42,141 nt of DNA from JBOGJG01 sp050747825 (lineage in GTDB: Bacteria > Acidobacteriota > UBA6911 > RPQK01 > JBOGJG01), in the NCBI GenBank assembly GCA_050747825.1, contig JBOGJG010000438.1, positions 1-42,141 of the forward strand. The letters are read 5' to 3'. The notes beneath the pieces are model-generated. The model had not been told where the DNA came from. It searched no databases and worked only from the letters and a program-made list of their open reading frames with translations. Numbering within the stretch: the stretch's first letter is position 1; each line of letters starts with the position of its first letter. The position numbers were made by a program, and so were the translations under genes. Of this stretch, positions 1 to 8,631 are shown piece after piece.

Positions 1-87
1 GGTTTCCTGCTGGGAGTGTCTCCGCTTCGAATAGCGAATTTTTATCATAATTTTTATCATAAGAATGGGCTCGATCGTACCAAGAGC

Positions 88-90
<3 letters not shown>
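1..90 (+). CDS. possible 3' end of an unidentified gene entering from the left edge
   Basis: Frame 1 is open from the first base to a TGA at 88-90 and encodes a 29-residue tail that ends NGLDRTKS. I do not recognise the family. A 90-bp open frame alone is weak evidence. The reason to list it is that its stop codon is exactly the first triplet of the heptamer hairpin array (88-488), the same arrangement seen for better-supported genes at 476, 8520, 8629, 16038, 16124, 18462 and 35622. If real, it converges on the reductase gene whose stop lies at the opposite tip of the same array. A short near-repeat of 'tttttatcata' occurs inside this stretch at about 39-60. Confidence 0.35.
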
Positions 91-475
<385 letters not shown>

Positions 476-488
<13 letters not shown>

Positions 489-1369
489 TCCAACGCCGCC
501 AGACTCTCAACAACCTTCGCCAGCGCCTGGGTCCCTTCGCGTCCTCCGCCATAAGCTTGGACGGAGTGAAAGAGTTGATGAACCATGGAAGCGGCCGGCA
601 GCGGAGTATTGGCCAGACCCGCCGCCTCCATCACCAGGCGCAGGTCCTTTTGCATCAGATCGACCATAAAGCCGGGCGCAAAGTCCCGGTCAACAACTCT
701 GGGCGCCAGATTGGACAACTGCCAGCTTCCAGCGGCGCCGCCCTTCACGGCCTCAATCATCACCTTGGGGTCCAGCCCGTTCTTTCGCGCGAAAGTCAGC
801 GCCTCGCAGACCGCCAGCAGATTGATCGAAACCAGGATCTGGTTGCAAAGCTTGGTGAGCTGTCCGCTTCCCACAGGACCGCAATAGGTGATGCTCTTGC
901 CCATCACCTCCAGCAGAGGACGGACCCTCTCAAAGACCTGGCGCTCCCCTCCGGCCATGATGGCCAGAGTGGCGTTCCTGGCACCCACGTCTCCTCCCGA
1001 GACCGGGGCATCGACGAGACTGCTCTTTTTCTGCCGCAACTGTTCGTCCAATCGCCTTTCCACCAGAGGAGAGATCGTGCTCATGTCGATCACGACTGAA
1101 TTGACCTGCACACTTTCCAGGACTCCGTTGGCTCCTGCGACCACTTCTTCAACGTCTGGTGAGTCGGAAACCATAGTGATGATGAGTTCCGATTGTTCCG
1201 CCACCTGAGCCGAAGATTCCGCTACTTTAGCCCCTTCTGAAGCTAACGCGTCTGCCTTGGCGCGGCTGCGATTGTAAACCGTGAGTGGGTAGCCGGCGCG
1301 CAGAATGTGCCCGGCCATCGGTTGTCCCATGATGCCTAGTCCGATAAAGCCAACCTGTGGTTTCGCCAT
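476..1369 (-). CDS. NAD(P)-dependent 3-hydroxyisobutyrate dehydrogenase-family reductase (GarR/GlxR/MmsB-like)
   Basis: This 297-aa soluble beta-hydroxyacid dehydrogenase is full length for the family. The N-terminus has the dinucleotide-binding fingerprint GFIGLGIMGQPM (G10, G12, G15). The substrate-binding motif DAPVSGGDVGA follows at about residue 120, and the catalytic lysine lies in the GQLTKLCNQ segment at about residue 170. The family reduces tartronate semialdehyde or 2-hydroxy-3-oxopropionate, or oxidises 3-hydroxyisobutyrate; sequence alone does not decide between these. A Hyi-like isomerase at 17562 and a galactonate-type dehydratase at 4157 make a tartronate-semialdehyde role plausible, by inference. 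The ATG is preceded by a GGAGGGAG ribosome site. The last codons and the TGA stop lie inside the heptamer array, so the C-terminal residues DTDH are encoded by repeat sequence. Confidence 0.9.
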
Positions 1370-1388
1370 TGATCTCCCTCCTGGGCCT

Positions 1389-1430
1389 GGTTTCTTAGTT
1401 TCTTGGTTTCTCCAAAGAAACTAAGGAACC
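1389..1430. repeat. octamer-iterated hairpin between divergent genes
   Basis: GTTTCTTA, GTTTCTTG and GTTTCTCC follow one another at 8-bp period, and GAAACTAAGGAACC then closes the hairpin. The arm GGTTTCTTAGTTTC pairs with its partner at 13 of 14 positions around a short loop. It lies between the start codons of the reductase (1369) and sppA (1485), so it is not a 3'-end element. It resembles the heptamer hairpins of this window in design but has a period of 8. Confidence 0.65.
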
Positions 1431-1456
1431 AAATTTATTTGCAAAGCGCAAGGGGC

Positions 1457-1462
1457 TATAAT
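1457..1462 (+). promoter_or_regulatory. candidate -10 box of sppA
   Basis: A perfect TATAAT lies 22 bp before the sppA start codon. No convincing -35 hexamer is found at 16-18 bp; the best is an AT-rich TTTATT near 1433. The upstream hairpin at 1389-1430 would occupy the -35 region. Confidence 0.4.
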
Positions 1463-1484
1463 CCGTCTCCGAGGAAAACAAATT

Positions 1485-3233
1485 ATGACCCGAGGCAAGA
1501 CAATTATTCTGCTGGTTGCACTGGTTGGAATCGTATTTATAGCGATTTTGGCAGGTGCGGCCTTTTACCTGCTGTTCCGCAGTCCCGTACAGATCAAAGA
1601 CGACACGGTCGTCGAGGTCGTGCTGGGCGGCACGATTCATGAACTTCCTCCCAGCAGTCCCTTCATGCAGTTCCTGGAAGGAGGCGACCTGAACTTGTGG
1701 GAGCTTGGACAAACCCTCCGCTATGCCGCCAGAGACGATCGCGTCTCGGCGGTTTACCTGGAGATCCATCCTCTGGGCTTCAACTGGGCCCAGGTGGAGG
1801 AACTGCGCGAGTTCCTGATCGAGTTCAAGGAGTCCGGAAAACCGATCCACTGTTTTCTGGCTGTGGACATGGCAGGCGAGAGTGAAATGTATCTGGCTTC
1901 TGCTGCCAACAGCATCGCTCTGAACCCGGACGCAGGCCTGTTGATCAATGGGTTGCTGGCCGAAATTACCTTCTACAAGAGAACAATGGAAAAGCTGGGA
2001 GTCAATCCCCAGTTCATTCAGTTCAAAGAGTATAAGAGTCCTGAAGTATTCACGCGAGAGAGCCTCACTCCCGAGTTTCGGGCCATGTATGAATCGATAT
2101 TGAACGATATTCAGAACCGCTTTATCGCAACCGTGGCCGCCGACCGCTCCGTCCCGGAGGAGAATCTGCTACAGGTGGTTCAGATGGGAATCGTTCCGGC
2201 CGACGTGGCGCTCCGGGAAAAACTGGTGGATTCGCTTGGCTATCGCAGTGAGGTTTACGACAAGCTGACCACGTCTGGAAGCGAATCCGAAGATTCCGAA
2301 GATGACGACTCCGGGGATGAGTACAAGGGCATCGCATCTTCCAAATATCGGAAAGCCGTCACGAGTAAATTCGAGACGGATTCCGAGCACAAGATCGCGC
2401 TGGTTGGCGCCTCCGGTGTGATCATTGCCGGGAAAAGCAGCTCTTTCGATAAGATGGTGGGTGGCACCACGGTCGGCTCAATGCTGAGCGAACTGCGCAA
2501 GAACGAAGACATCAAGGGAGTTATCCTGCGGGTAGATAGTCCGGGAGGTTCGGCAGTCGGGTCGGACATGATCTGGCACGAGGTGGAGCTTATGGAGAAA
2601 GCGAATAAGCCGGTAATCGTTTCAATGTCCGGAGTAGCCGCCTCCGGAGGGTATTACATTTCGATGGGAGCCCGCAAGATCATCAGCCAGCCTTCAACCA
2701 TTACGGGCTCCATCGGAGTTATCTTTGGGAAATTCGATCTGTCGGGACTTTTCGATTGGCTGGGCATGGACATCGACCAGGTGAAGCTGTCACCCAACGC
2801 CGACCTTTTTTCCTCTTTTAGTTCTTTGAGCGATGAGCAAAGAAGCCAGCTTGCCGATTGGATGGAGGTCATTTACCAGAACTTCGTGCAGAAGGCGGCT
2901 GACGGCCGCGGAGTCGATTTCGCGCTACTGGAAGCAAAGGCTCGAGGACGGGTTTACACCGGAGCGCAGGCCATGGAGGCTGGTCTGATTGATGAGCTCG
3001 GGGGCCTGAGGGCTGCAGTCAAACACATGAAGGCCGCTCTAGACCTGGAGGAAAACGACGAGATCGAGCTGATACTCTACCCTCGTCCCAAGAGTGTCTG
3101 GGAGGCCGTAGCCAGCGGCGACTTCTTTAGCACAAAGAAGCCTGAGTCTCTGATCCAGTGGGCGCGAGCCGAACTGCAGAGCCTCAGCACGCCATCTCCC
3201 TGGCTGCTGATGCCCGAGGTGAGGATCTACTGA
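1485..3233 (+). CDS. sppA: signal peptide peptidase SppA, protease IV type
   Basis: This 582-aa membrane-anchored serine protease has the long, two-domain (tandem S49) architecture of protease IV, which cleaves leftover signal peptides in the membrane. One N-terminal transmembrane helix spans about residues 7-30. The general-base lysine is K184 in EYKSPEVFTRESL of the N-terminal domain. The nucleophile is S387 in MSGVAASGGYY of the C-terminal domain, preceded by RVDSPGGSAVGSD at about 349. An acidic serine-rich linker (SESEDSEDDDSGDE, about 265-279) joins the halves and looks like a lineage-specific insertion. A weak ribosome site (GAGG) precedes the ATG. The 3' end overlaps the convergent mutM by 7 bp. 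Confidence 0.95.
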   Translation: MTRGKTIILLVALVGIVFIAILAGAAFYLLFRSPVQIKDDTVVEVVLGGTIHELPPSSPFMQFLEGGDLNLWELGQTLRYAARDDRVSAVYLEIHPLGFNWAQVEELREFLIEFKESGKPIHCFLAVDMAGESEMYLASAANSIALNPDAGLLINGLLAEITFYKRTMEKLGVNPQFIQFKEYKSPEVFTRESLTPEFRAMYESILNDIQNRFIATVAADRSVPEENLLQVVQMGIVPADVALREKLVDSLGYRSEVYDKLTTSGSESEDSEDDDSGDEYKGIASSKYRKAVTSKFETDSEHKIALVGASGVIIAGKSSSFDKMVGGTTVGSMLSELRKNEDIKGVILRVDSPGGSAVGSDMIWHEVELMEKANKPVIVSMSGVAASGGYYISMGARKIISQPSTITGSIGVIFGKFDLSGLFDWLGMDIDQVKLSPNADLFSSFSSLSDEQRSQLADWMEVIYQNFVQKAADGRGVDFALLEAKARGRVYTGAQAMEAGLIDELGGLRAAVKHMKAALDLEENDEIELILYPRPKSVWEAVASGDFFSTKKPESLIQWARAELQSLSTPSPWLLMPEVRIY

Positions 3234-4135
3234 GGCGTGGAAATGGAGCGTCCCTCCATTTCCTGGCATTTCGGGCAGAAATGCGTCCCGCGCCGGCTGA
3301 TCACGATTTTGCGGATGAGGCTGCCGCAGCGGAGGCAGGGTTCATCCTTGCGGCCGTAGACCATGAGCTCTTCCTGGTTGCTGCCCTGATCTCCGTCGCT
3401 GTTGATGTAGTCGCGCAGGCTGGTGCCGCCATAGGTGATTCCTCTTTCCAGAACCAGACGAATCGCCTCGAAGAGGCGCTCTTTTTCAGTTCTCCTGAGT
3501 GAGCTGGCCAGTCGGGCCGGATGAATGCCGGCTTCAAAGAGAGCTTCATCCGCATAAATGTTGCCCACTCCGGAGACGAACTTCTGATCCAGCAAAAGAG
3601 ACTTGACCCGCAGCTTGCGACGGCGAAACTTCCCCAGGAACGGCTTCAAGGCGTACTCAGGCGTAAACGGCTCCAGTCCCAGCTTTTGGAAAAATTGCGC
3701 GAGCGCTTCCGGGCTTCCGTTCAGGAGAAATACCTTTCCGAATTTTCGAATGTCCCGGTAAAGCAGCGCACTGCCGTCGACAAACAGGATCTGTACATGG
3801 GTGTGCCGGTCGGGGGCATGCTGACGGGCTCTTTGCAAGCCGGTGACAGGATGGCGCAAGAAACCGTCGGAATCCTCCCGGACAGGGTCCCTGAAGGTAA
3901 GCTGTCCCGTCATCCCCAGGTGAATTATGCAGTAGCTGTTCTCCAGGGCCATGATCAGGAACTTACCACGGCGCGTCAGCTCTCGGATCGTCTGCCCCAC
4001 CAGCCCCTTCTCGAACTCCATCGGACTGGTCTGAAAAACCTTCTTGTCTCCAATCACCACGTCAGAGACACAGCGGCCGACCACGCGTCCCGCCAGTCCC
4101 CGGCGGATCGTTTCCACTTCAGGCAATTCAGGCAT
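3227..4135 (-). CDS. mutM: formamidopyrimidine-DNA glycosylase (Fpg/MutM)
   Basis: This bifunctional glycosylase/AP lyase removes 8-oxoguanine and other oxidised purines. The mature N-terminus PELPEVETIRRGL carries catalytic P2 and E3. K58 (RRGKFLIM) and the HLGMTGQL motif follow. The C-terminus holds the helix-two-turn-helix segment and a four-cysteine zinc finger (CLRCGSL...FCPKC). At 302 residues it is somewhat longer than the usual 270, mainly through an insertion after HPVTG (about residues 95-110). It starts 21 bp after the stop of the dehydratase gene on the same strand and may be co-transcribed with it. It converges on sppA with a 7-bp overlap. Confidence 0.96.
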   Translation of the reverse strand: MPELPEVETIRRGLAGRVVGRCVSDVVIGDKKVFQTSPMEFEKGLVGQTIRELTRRGKFLIMALENSYCIIHLGMTGQLTFRDPVREDSDGFLRHPVTGLQRARQHAPDRHTHVQILFVDGSALLYRDIRKFGKVFLLNGSPEALAQFFQKLGLEPFTPEYALKPFLGKFRRRKLRVKSLLLDQKFVSGVGNIYADEALFEAGIHPARLASSLRRTEKERLFEAIRLVLERGITYGGTSLRDYINSDGDQGSNQEELMVYGRKDEPCLRCGSLIRKIVISRRGTHFCPKCQEMEGRSISTPQ

Positions 4136-4156
4136 GCAGGACAGTATATCCCAGTC

Positions 4157-5371
4157 TCACCAGTCCACGACTGAGCCGTCGTCGGCATCGTAGGTCTCGG
4201 GATTTCGCCAGTCGTGGCCGAGCTTGTCAGCCAGTTGATCTTCGTCCAGCTCAATGCCGAGACCGGGGCCGGTGGGAAGGTCTATGTAGCCGTCTCGAAC
4301 CTGGAAAGGCGTCTTCAGATAGCCTTCTCCCAGGCTGACCTGCTCCTGGCAGAGGAAATTTGGAATCGAGGCGGCCAACTGGATGCCGGCGGCCAGTGAG
4401 ATAGGCCCTAAAGGATTATGAGGCGCAATGGCGGCGTAATAAGCTTCGGCCATTCCCGCGATCAGACGGACTTCGGTAATTCCTCCGGCGTGGCAGAGAT
4501 CGGGCTGAAGGATGCCGGCTGCGCCCTTCTCCAGGATCTCCCGGAAACCCCATTTGGTGAAGATCCGCTCGCCCGTTGCAATCGGAAGGTGGGTTCCACG
4601 GGCTATTTCGGCCATCAGCCCCACCTGCTGGCACTGGACTGGCTCCTCGATAAACATAGGCTGATATGGTTCCAGCTCCTTGATCAGGACCTTGGCGTAC
4701 TGAGGACTGATGGCGCCGTGGAAGTCGATCCCGATGTCCACGTCAGGTCCACCCGCTTCGCGCAAAGCGGCGAAACCCTCAGCCGCATAAGCCACGGCAG
4801 CCGGTGTTTCGACGATCCGGGCCGGACGCCGCTTTCTAACCCCCGTCTTAAAGGCGGTAAAGCCCTGGGACTTTCTGGTCCTCAAGTCCTCCGGCCTGGA
4901 GGCATGAGCATAGACCCGAATCCGGTTGCGCGTCGGACCTCCCATCAGTTCATATATGGGCACGCCCAGAGCCTTCCCTTTGATATCCCAAAGCGCCTGG
5001 TCAATTCCGCTCAAAGCGCTGGTGAGAACCGGCCCGCCCCGATAGAAGGCATGGCGGTAAATGGCCTGCCAGTGATGGACGACCCGTCGCGGATCCTTGC
5101 CGACCAGGTAAGGAGCGATCTCCTCCACAGCCTGCGCGCAGGTCAGGGCCCGGCCCTCGACAATCGGCTCTCCCAGGCCGGTGATCCCGGCGTCCGTGTG
5201 AACTTTTAAAAAGAGCCAGCGCGGCTGGACCAGAAAGGTCTCCAGGCGGGTAATTCGAATCTCCCCCTCCTTCTCCTGATTTTCTTCCTGCGCCAGAACC
5301 GAAGCTCCCGCGCCCAACGCAAACAGACTCCCCAAAAACCCCCGCCGATTCGATGTCGGTGTTTCCTTCAT
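4157..5371 (-). CDS. D-galactonate dehydratase-like enolase-superfamily enzyme with Tat-type signal
   Basis: This 404-aa mandelate racemase/muconate lactonising enzyme family protein has the DgoD signature. Metal ligands are D216 in IDFHG, a glutamate in FIEEPV (242-243) and E268 in TGERI. H218 next to the first ligand and H318 in APHNPLGP match the DgoD acid/base residues. The family dehydrates D-galactonate to 2-keto-3-deoxygalactonate. The start MKETPTSNRRGFLGSLFALGAG... looks like a twin-arginine signal, suggesting export or membrane passage; E. coli DgoD is cytoplasmic and lacks this. An excellent GGAGGAA ribosome site precedes the ATG. The aldolase at 6609 could take a later product of the same pathway. 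The substrate could also be another hexonate. Confidence 0.85.
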   Translation of the reverse strand: MKETPTSNRRGFLGSLFALGAGASVLAQEENQEKEGEIRITRLETFLVQPRWLFLKVHTDAGITGLGEPIVEGRALTCAQAVEEIAPYLVGKDPRRVVHHWQAIYRHAFYRGGPVLTSALSGIDQALWDIKGKALGVPIYELMGGPTRNRIRVYAHASRPEDLRTRKSQGFTAFKTGVRKRRPARIVETPAAVAYAAEGFAALREAGGPDVDIGIDFHGAISPQYAKVLIKELEPYQPMFIEEPVQCQQVGLMAEIARGTHLPIATGERIFTKWGFREILEKGAAGILQPDLCHAGGITEVRLIAGMAEAYYAAIAPHNPLGPISLAAGIQLAASIPNFLCQEQVSLGEGYLKTPFQVRDGYIDLPTGPGLGIELDEDQLADKLGHDWRNPETYDADDGSVVDW

Positions 5372-5418
5372 GTTTCCTCCTTATAACTTCTATCTCGCCG
5401 CAAATATTGCAGCAATAG

Positions 5419-5489
5419 AGTGACACGCACGTAATTGCCGGTAAACGCCGCATGGGGACTGGATCGTAGGCAAGGTCTGGCACTAATTT
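5419..5489. repeat. REP-like 70-bp repeat, copy 1
   Basis: The segment starting GTGACACGCACGTAATTGCC and ending GGTCTGGCACTAATTT matches, in inverted orientation, the segment at 6544-6612, with most positions identical. The ends have GGTG/CACC-type half-palindromes, as in repeats associated with RAYT (REP-associated tyrosine transposase) enzymes; no such transposase is in the window. It lies upstream of the dehydratase gene. Beyond this repeat, the rest of the 5372-5619 gap shows no gene. Confidence 0.75.
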
Positions 5490-5619
5490 GTCGCTCACGG
5501 CCGAGCGCGCGATTCAGTCAGATGCAACTGTAGCTGACAATTATATGGGTATCACCTTGAGCGACGTATGATAGTCAGATGAACGAACGATAAGCGTTAT
5601 TGGGTTGGGATTGGTGGTC

Positions 5620-6525
5620 ATGTTTTTTGCCGGATGGCAGGGCTGGACGCCTCCGGCGGATTCTCAGCGCTGTCCTTCGGTCTGGGGAGCCGGTGACGAG
5701 CGCGGTTCGATGAACCGCCAGGCCCCGGACGTAATCCTGAAGGCGGCGCGTTTGATCCGTACAGGTGAGATTTTCGAACTGGGGCATGTTCTCTCAGGCA
5801 CGATCCCGATGGTGGGCACGCGCCGCTTCGACCTGCATACAAAGCGCACCTTCATGAACCCGCAGCCGAACCGCCGCGGCAGCAACGAGGAAATCATTAT
5901 CTTGGAACTTGGCCAAGTCGGCACGCAATTTGATGGATTCACCCACCAGACGATGGGCAATTCGATGTACCACTGCTTCAAGGTGGATGAAACGGTGACC
6001 CGCTCCGGATTTACGAAGCTAGGGGTCGAGAAGGTCGGGATGGTCTTCACGCGGGGTGTGCTGATCGACGTTGCGGGTCTGAAGGACATCCAGATGCTGG
6101 AAGCGTCCTATGAAATCACCACTGATGACCTGCAGCAGGCGCTCACTCGCCAGAATGTGTCGCTGCAACCGGGTGACGCCATTCTAATACGCACCGGCTG
6201 GAGCCGGCTGTGGGACACAGACGGCGCCCGGTATGCCGTCTCCTCTCCGGGCATCGGGGTTGCCGCGGCCCAGTGGCTGGCCGGCCGAGAGCCGATCCTG
6301 GTTGGATCGGACACCGGACCGGTGGAGATATCACCAAACCCGAATCCCGAGTTAAGTCTTCCAGTCCATCAGATCATGCTGGTCGTCAACGGCATCCATG
6401 TGCTTGAAAATCTCAGGCTCGAAGAGCTGGCGGCCAGGAGCATCTACGAGTTCGCATTTGCCATGCAGCCACTTAAAATCCAGGGCGGCACCGGCTCCAC
6501 CGTCGCCCCGGCCGCCATCCGGTAG
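5620..6525 (+). CDS. cyclase-family protein (kynurenine formamidase-like fold, PF04199)
   Basis: About 301 aa from the ATG at 5620; a TTG at 5605 is an alternative start. The family covers metal-dependent hydrolases such as arylformamidase. The N-terminal SVWGAGDERGSMNR block, the core GTQFDGFTHQ, the GSDTGPVEI segment and the C-terminal HQIMLVVNGIHVLENL block are typical of the large environmental subfamily. The classic metal motif HxGTHxDxPxH is altered: the first and second histidines are replaced (VGTQFDGFTH) while Asp and the last His remain, so the metal site may differ. Substrate is unknown. A hydrophobic run MFFAGWQGW at the start could be a weak signal. The gene sits exactly between the two inverted REP-like copies. 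Confidence 0.8.
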   Translation: MFFAGWQGWTPPADSQRCPSVWGAGDERGSMNRQAPDVILKAARLIRTGEIFELGHVLSGTIPMVGTRRFDLHTKRTFMNPQPNRRGSNEEIIILELGQVGTQFDGFTHQTMGNSMYHCFKVDETVTRSGFTKLGVEKVGMVFTRGVLIDVAGLKDIQMLEASYEITTDDLQQALTRQNVSLQPGDAILIRTGWSRLWDTDGARYAVSSPGIGVAAAQWLAGREPILVGSDTGPVEISPNPNPELSLPVHQIMLVVNGIHVLENLRLEELAARSIYEFAFAMQPLKIQGGTGSTVAPAAIR

Positions 6526-6543
6526 TGGCTGCCCTTCAGCGTC

Positions 6544-6612
6544 AATTGGTGCCAGACCTGGTCGCCGATTCCCTGACCATGCGGCTTTTGCCGGCAATTA
6601 CGTGCGTGTCAC
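6544..6612. repeat. REP-like 70-bp repeat, copy 2 (inverted relative to 5419-5489)
   Basis: Read on the minus strand it begins GGTGACACGCACGTAATTGC and ends TCTGGCACCAATTG, matching copy 1. Its first bases contain the TGA at 6609-6611 that terminates the aldolase gene. Together the two copies bracket the cyclase gene as an inverted pair about 1.1 kb apart. Confidence 0.75.
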
Positions 6613-7265
6613 CTATTTCGGGCGCGGGCGTGCTGGACGGCTTGGAGGTACTGGCGGGCACGTTGGGTGATCTGATCCTCGCGCTTCTCGCGCAGTGCCT
6701 GAACATCGACTAGGTCTGAGCCGACTCCGAGCGCGGTGGCGCCGGCTCTGATGTAATCTCCCACGCTCTCCAGCGAAACACCCCCCATCGGCATCAACTG
6801 AACCCGGAGGAGAGGAGCCTTCACGGCCTTTATGTATGCGGCGCCGCCCACTGCAGACACCGGAAAAACCTTGACGCAGTCGGCCCCGGCTGTCCAGGCG
6901 GTCTCGATCTCTGTCGGCGTGAGCGCTCCGGGGACAATGGGAATATCGTAGCGGTGACAGGCTGATATGGTATCCACGTTCAAGGAGGGAGCGACGATAA
7001 AGCGGGCGCCGGCCAGAATGCAGGACCGGGCCGTCTCGGGATCGAGCACCGTACCCGCCCCCACGATCACCTCGGATTCAAAGCGTTTGGCTATGTCCTG
7101 GATGACGCCTAAAGCTCCGGGCACGGTCATGGTAATCTCGAGAATCGCTATTCCTCCCTCCCGCAGGGCCTCAACCGCGCGCACTGCCTCTTCAGCCGAA
7201 CTAGTGCGGACCGCTGGAACCAGACCGGTTGCTTCAATCTGTTGCATCACTTTCGATCGCTCCAT
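6609..7265 (-). CDS. eda: 2-dehydro-3-deoxy-6-phosphogluconate/galactonate aldolase (Eda/DgoA family)
   Basis: This 218-aa class I aldolase cleaves KDPG or KDPGal to pyruvate and glyceraldehyde-3-phosphate. It may also act as 4-hydroxy-2-oxoglutarate aldolase. The Schiff-base lysine is K132 in GADCVKVFPVSAVGG. The catalytic glutamate is E43 in ILEITMTVPGAL, and the phosphate-binding GGVSLES segment lies near residue 164. Length is usual for the family. The partner dehydratase DgoD-like gene lies 1.2 kb away; no 2-keto-3-deoxy kinase is in the window. The stop codon and the last residue or two come from the REP-like repeat (6544-6612), so the tail ARARNR may be an acquired ending. Confidence 0.9.
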   Translation of the reverse strand: MERSKVMQQIEATGLVPAVRTSSAEEAVRAVEALREGGIAILEITMTVPGALGVIQDIAKRFESEVIVGAGTVLDPETARSCILAGARFIVAPSLNVDTISACHRYDIPIVPGALTPTEIETAWTAGADCVKVFPVSAVGGAAYIKAVKAPLLRVQLMPMGGVSLESVGDYIRAGATALGVGSDLVDVQALREKREDQITQRARQYLQAVQHARARNR

Positions 7266-7343
7266 AGTTCTGATCCAACCGTATTATTGAGCAGGCCGGA
7301 AACAGTTGCAATGGAGGTCTGCTCCGTCTAAAGTGATCGGCTT

Positions 7344-8522
7344 ATGCTGCTGCTCTTCGTAATGGCGACGCTCATGTCCACCTTTCCTGCGCTTTACATG
7401 CGGTGGTTTGGGATCTCCTACGGCCCGGTGGTCGATTCGCTTCTGTTTGGACTGGGCGTGCTGGGCGCCGCGTTTATGCTTTCCTGGGCAGCGGAGATAG
7501 CACAGATGGACATCTCGCGGGGACTTGCCCTCGCGATTCTGGCATTGATAGCCATCCTTCCTGAGTACGCAGTCGATCTTTACTTTGCCTGGATGGCCGC
7601 CAGAGAGCCCAAATACGCCCAGTACGCTGTGGCCAACATGACCGGCGCCAACCGGCTGCTGGTGGGCGCCGGCTGGCCCTTCATCGTCCTGCTGTTCTAC
7701 CTGAAGTTCCGCAGACCGAGAATTCATCTGGACACAGGAAACAGGGCTGAAATTTCTTACCTCACACTGGCTACTCTTTACGCCTTTTTGATTCCGATCA
7801 AAGGCGATCTCGATATGATCGACTGCTTGATCCTGGTCGGAATTTTCGCCGCCTACACCTGGCGAACGGCTCTGATGGAGGTACACGAGCCGGAACTGGT
7901 GGGACCGCCCCGTTTAATGGCTGGCCTGTCGGCGGGCAAGCGCCGGCTGGCCAATGGCTTGCTCTTCCTCTATGCGGGAATCGTCATCCTCGCCTCAGCC
8001 GAGCCCTTTGCCGAAGGACTAATCCATACTGGAGAAACACTCGGGATTGATGAATTCATCCTGGTGCAGTGGGTGGCGCCGATTGCGTCGGAAGCGCCGG
8101 AATTTATCATCGCTGCTCTCTGGACCTTGAGGGGTCAGGCCATCCCCGCCATCGGAGCCCTAATCTCGTCAAAAGTCAATCAGTGGACGCTGCTGGTGGG
8201 AACAATTCCTCTCGTCTACAGCATCAGCCTTGGGCAGATCGGCCAAATGCCCTTCGATCATCGACAGCAAATGGAGATCCTATTGACCGCAGCCCAGTCG
8301 ATTTTTGCCGTGCTGATTTTAATGAATCTCGTGATTAGTCTGACGGAGGCTGCCGCGCTCTTCATCCTATTCACCGCTCAGCTCATCTATCCTGAGATAC
8401 ATACCGAGGTGTCATTCCTCTACCTGTTCCTCTCGGCGATTCTGGTCTTCAGGCGGCGAAAGGACTTCGGCCCACTGATCCGGGAAGGACTAATCCCAAC
8501 CAGACGGGGAAGAAAGGCGTGA
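7344..8522 (+). CDS. cation/calcium antiporter-like membrane protein (CaCA superfamily)
   Basis: This 392-aa protein has about ten or eleven hydrophobic helices. Two alpha-repeat-like motifs support the superfamily: ILPEYAVDLYFAWMA followed by GANRLLVGAG in the first half, and APIASEAPEFIIAALWTLRG followed by ISSKVNQWTLLVGTIP in the second. In Na+/Ca2+ exchangers these repeats hold the ion-coordinating acidic residues, here E in LPEY and in SEAPEF. The transported ion cannot be told from sequence. The gene is divergent from the aldolase (79 bp between starts). Its TGA stop (8520-8522) is the first triplet of the GTTCCAA hairpin element. Confidence 0.8.
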   Translation: MLLLFVMATLMSTFPALYMRWFGISYGPVVDSLLFGLGVLGAAFMLSWAAEIAQMDISRGLALAILALIAILPEYAVDLYFAWMAAREPKYAQYAVANMTGANRLLVGAGWPFIVLLFYLKFRRPRIHLDTGNRAEISYLTLATLYAFLIPIKGDLDMIDCLILVGIFAAYTWRTALMEVHEPELVGPPRLMAGLSAGKRRLANGLLFLYAGIVILASAEPFAEGLIHTGETLGIDEFILVQWVAPIASEAPEFIIAALWTLRGQAIPAIGALISSKVNQWTLLVGTIPLVYSISLGQIGQMPFDHRQQMEILLTAAQSIFAVLILMNLVISLTEAAALFILFTAQLIYPEIHTEVSFLYLFLSAILVFRRRKDFGPLIREGLIPTRRGRKA

Positions 8523-8631
8523 GTTCCAAGTTTCAAGTTTCAGGTTCCAAGTGATGTACGAAAAACGCTCGCGTCGGTCTGCACAGCGGATCTGTTTGAC
8601 TTGGAACTTGAAACTATAAACTTGGAACTCA
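8520..8631. repeat. heptamer hairpin element, GTTCCAA family, with stop codons of both flanking genes at its tips
   Basis: The left arm (8521-8552) reads GTTCCAA, GTTTCAA, GTTTCAG, GTTCCAA in strict 7-bp steps. The right arm (8599-8630) is its reverse complement, with 29 of 32 positions pairing, around a 46-nt loop. The left tip TGAGTTCCAAG supplies the stop of the plus-strand antiporter. The right tip, read on the minus strand, is also TGAGTTCCAAG and supplies the stop of the sulfurtransferase remnant. It could serve as a bidirectional terminator, although no U-run follows the stem. Confidence 0.9.
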
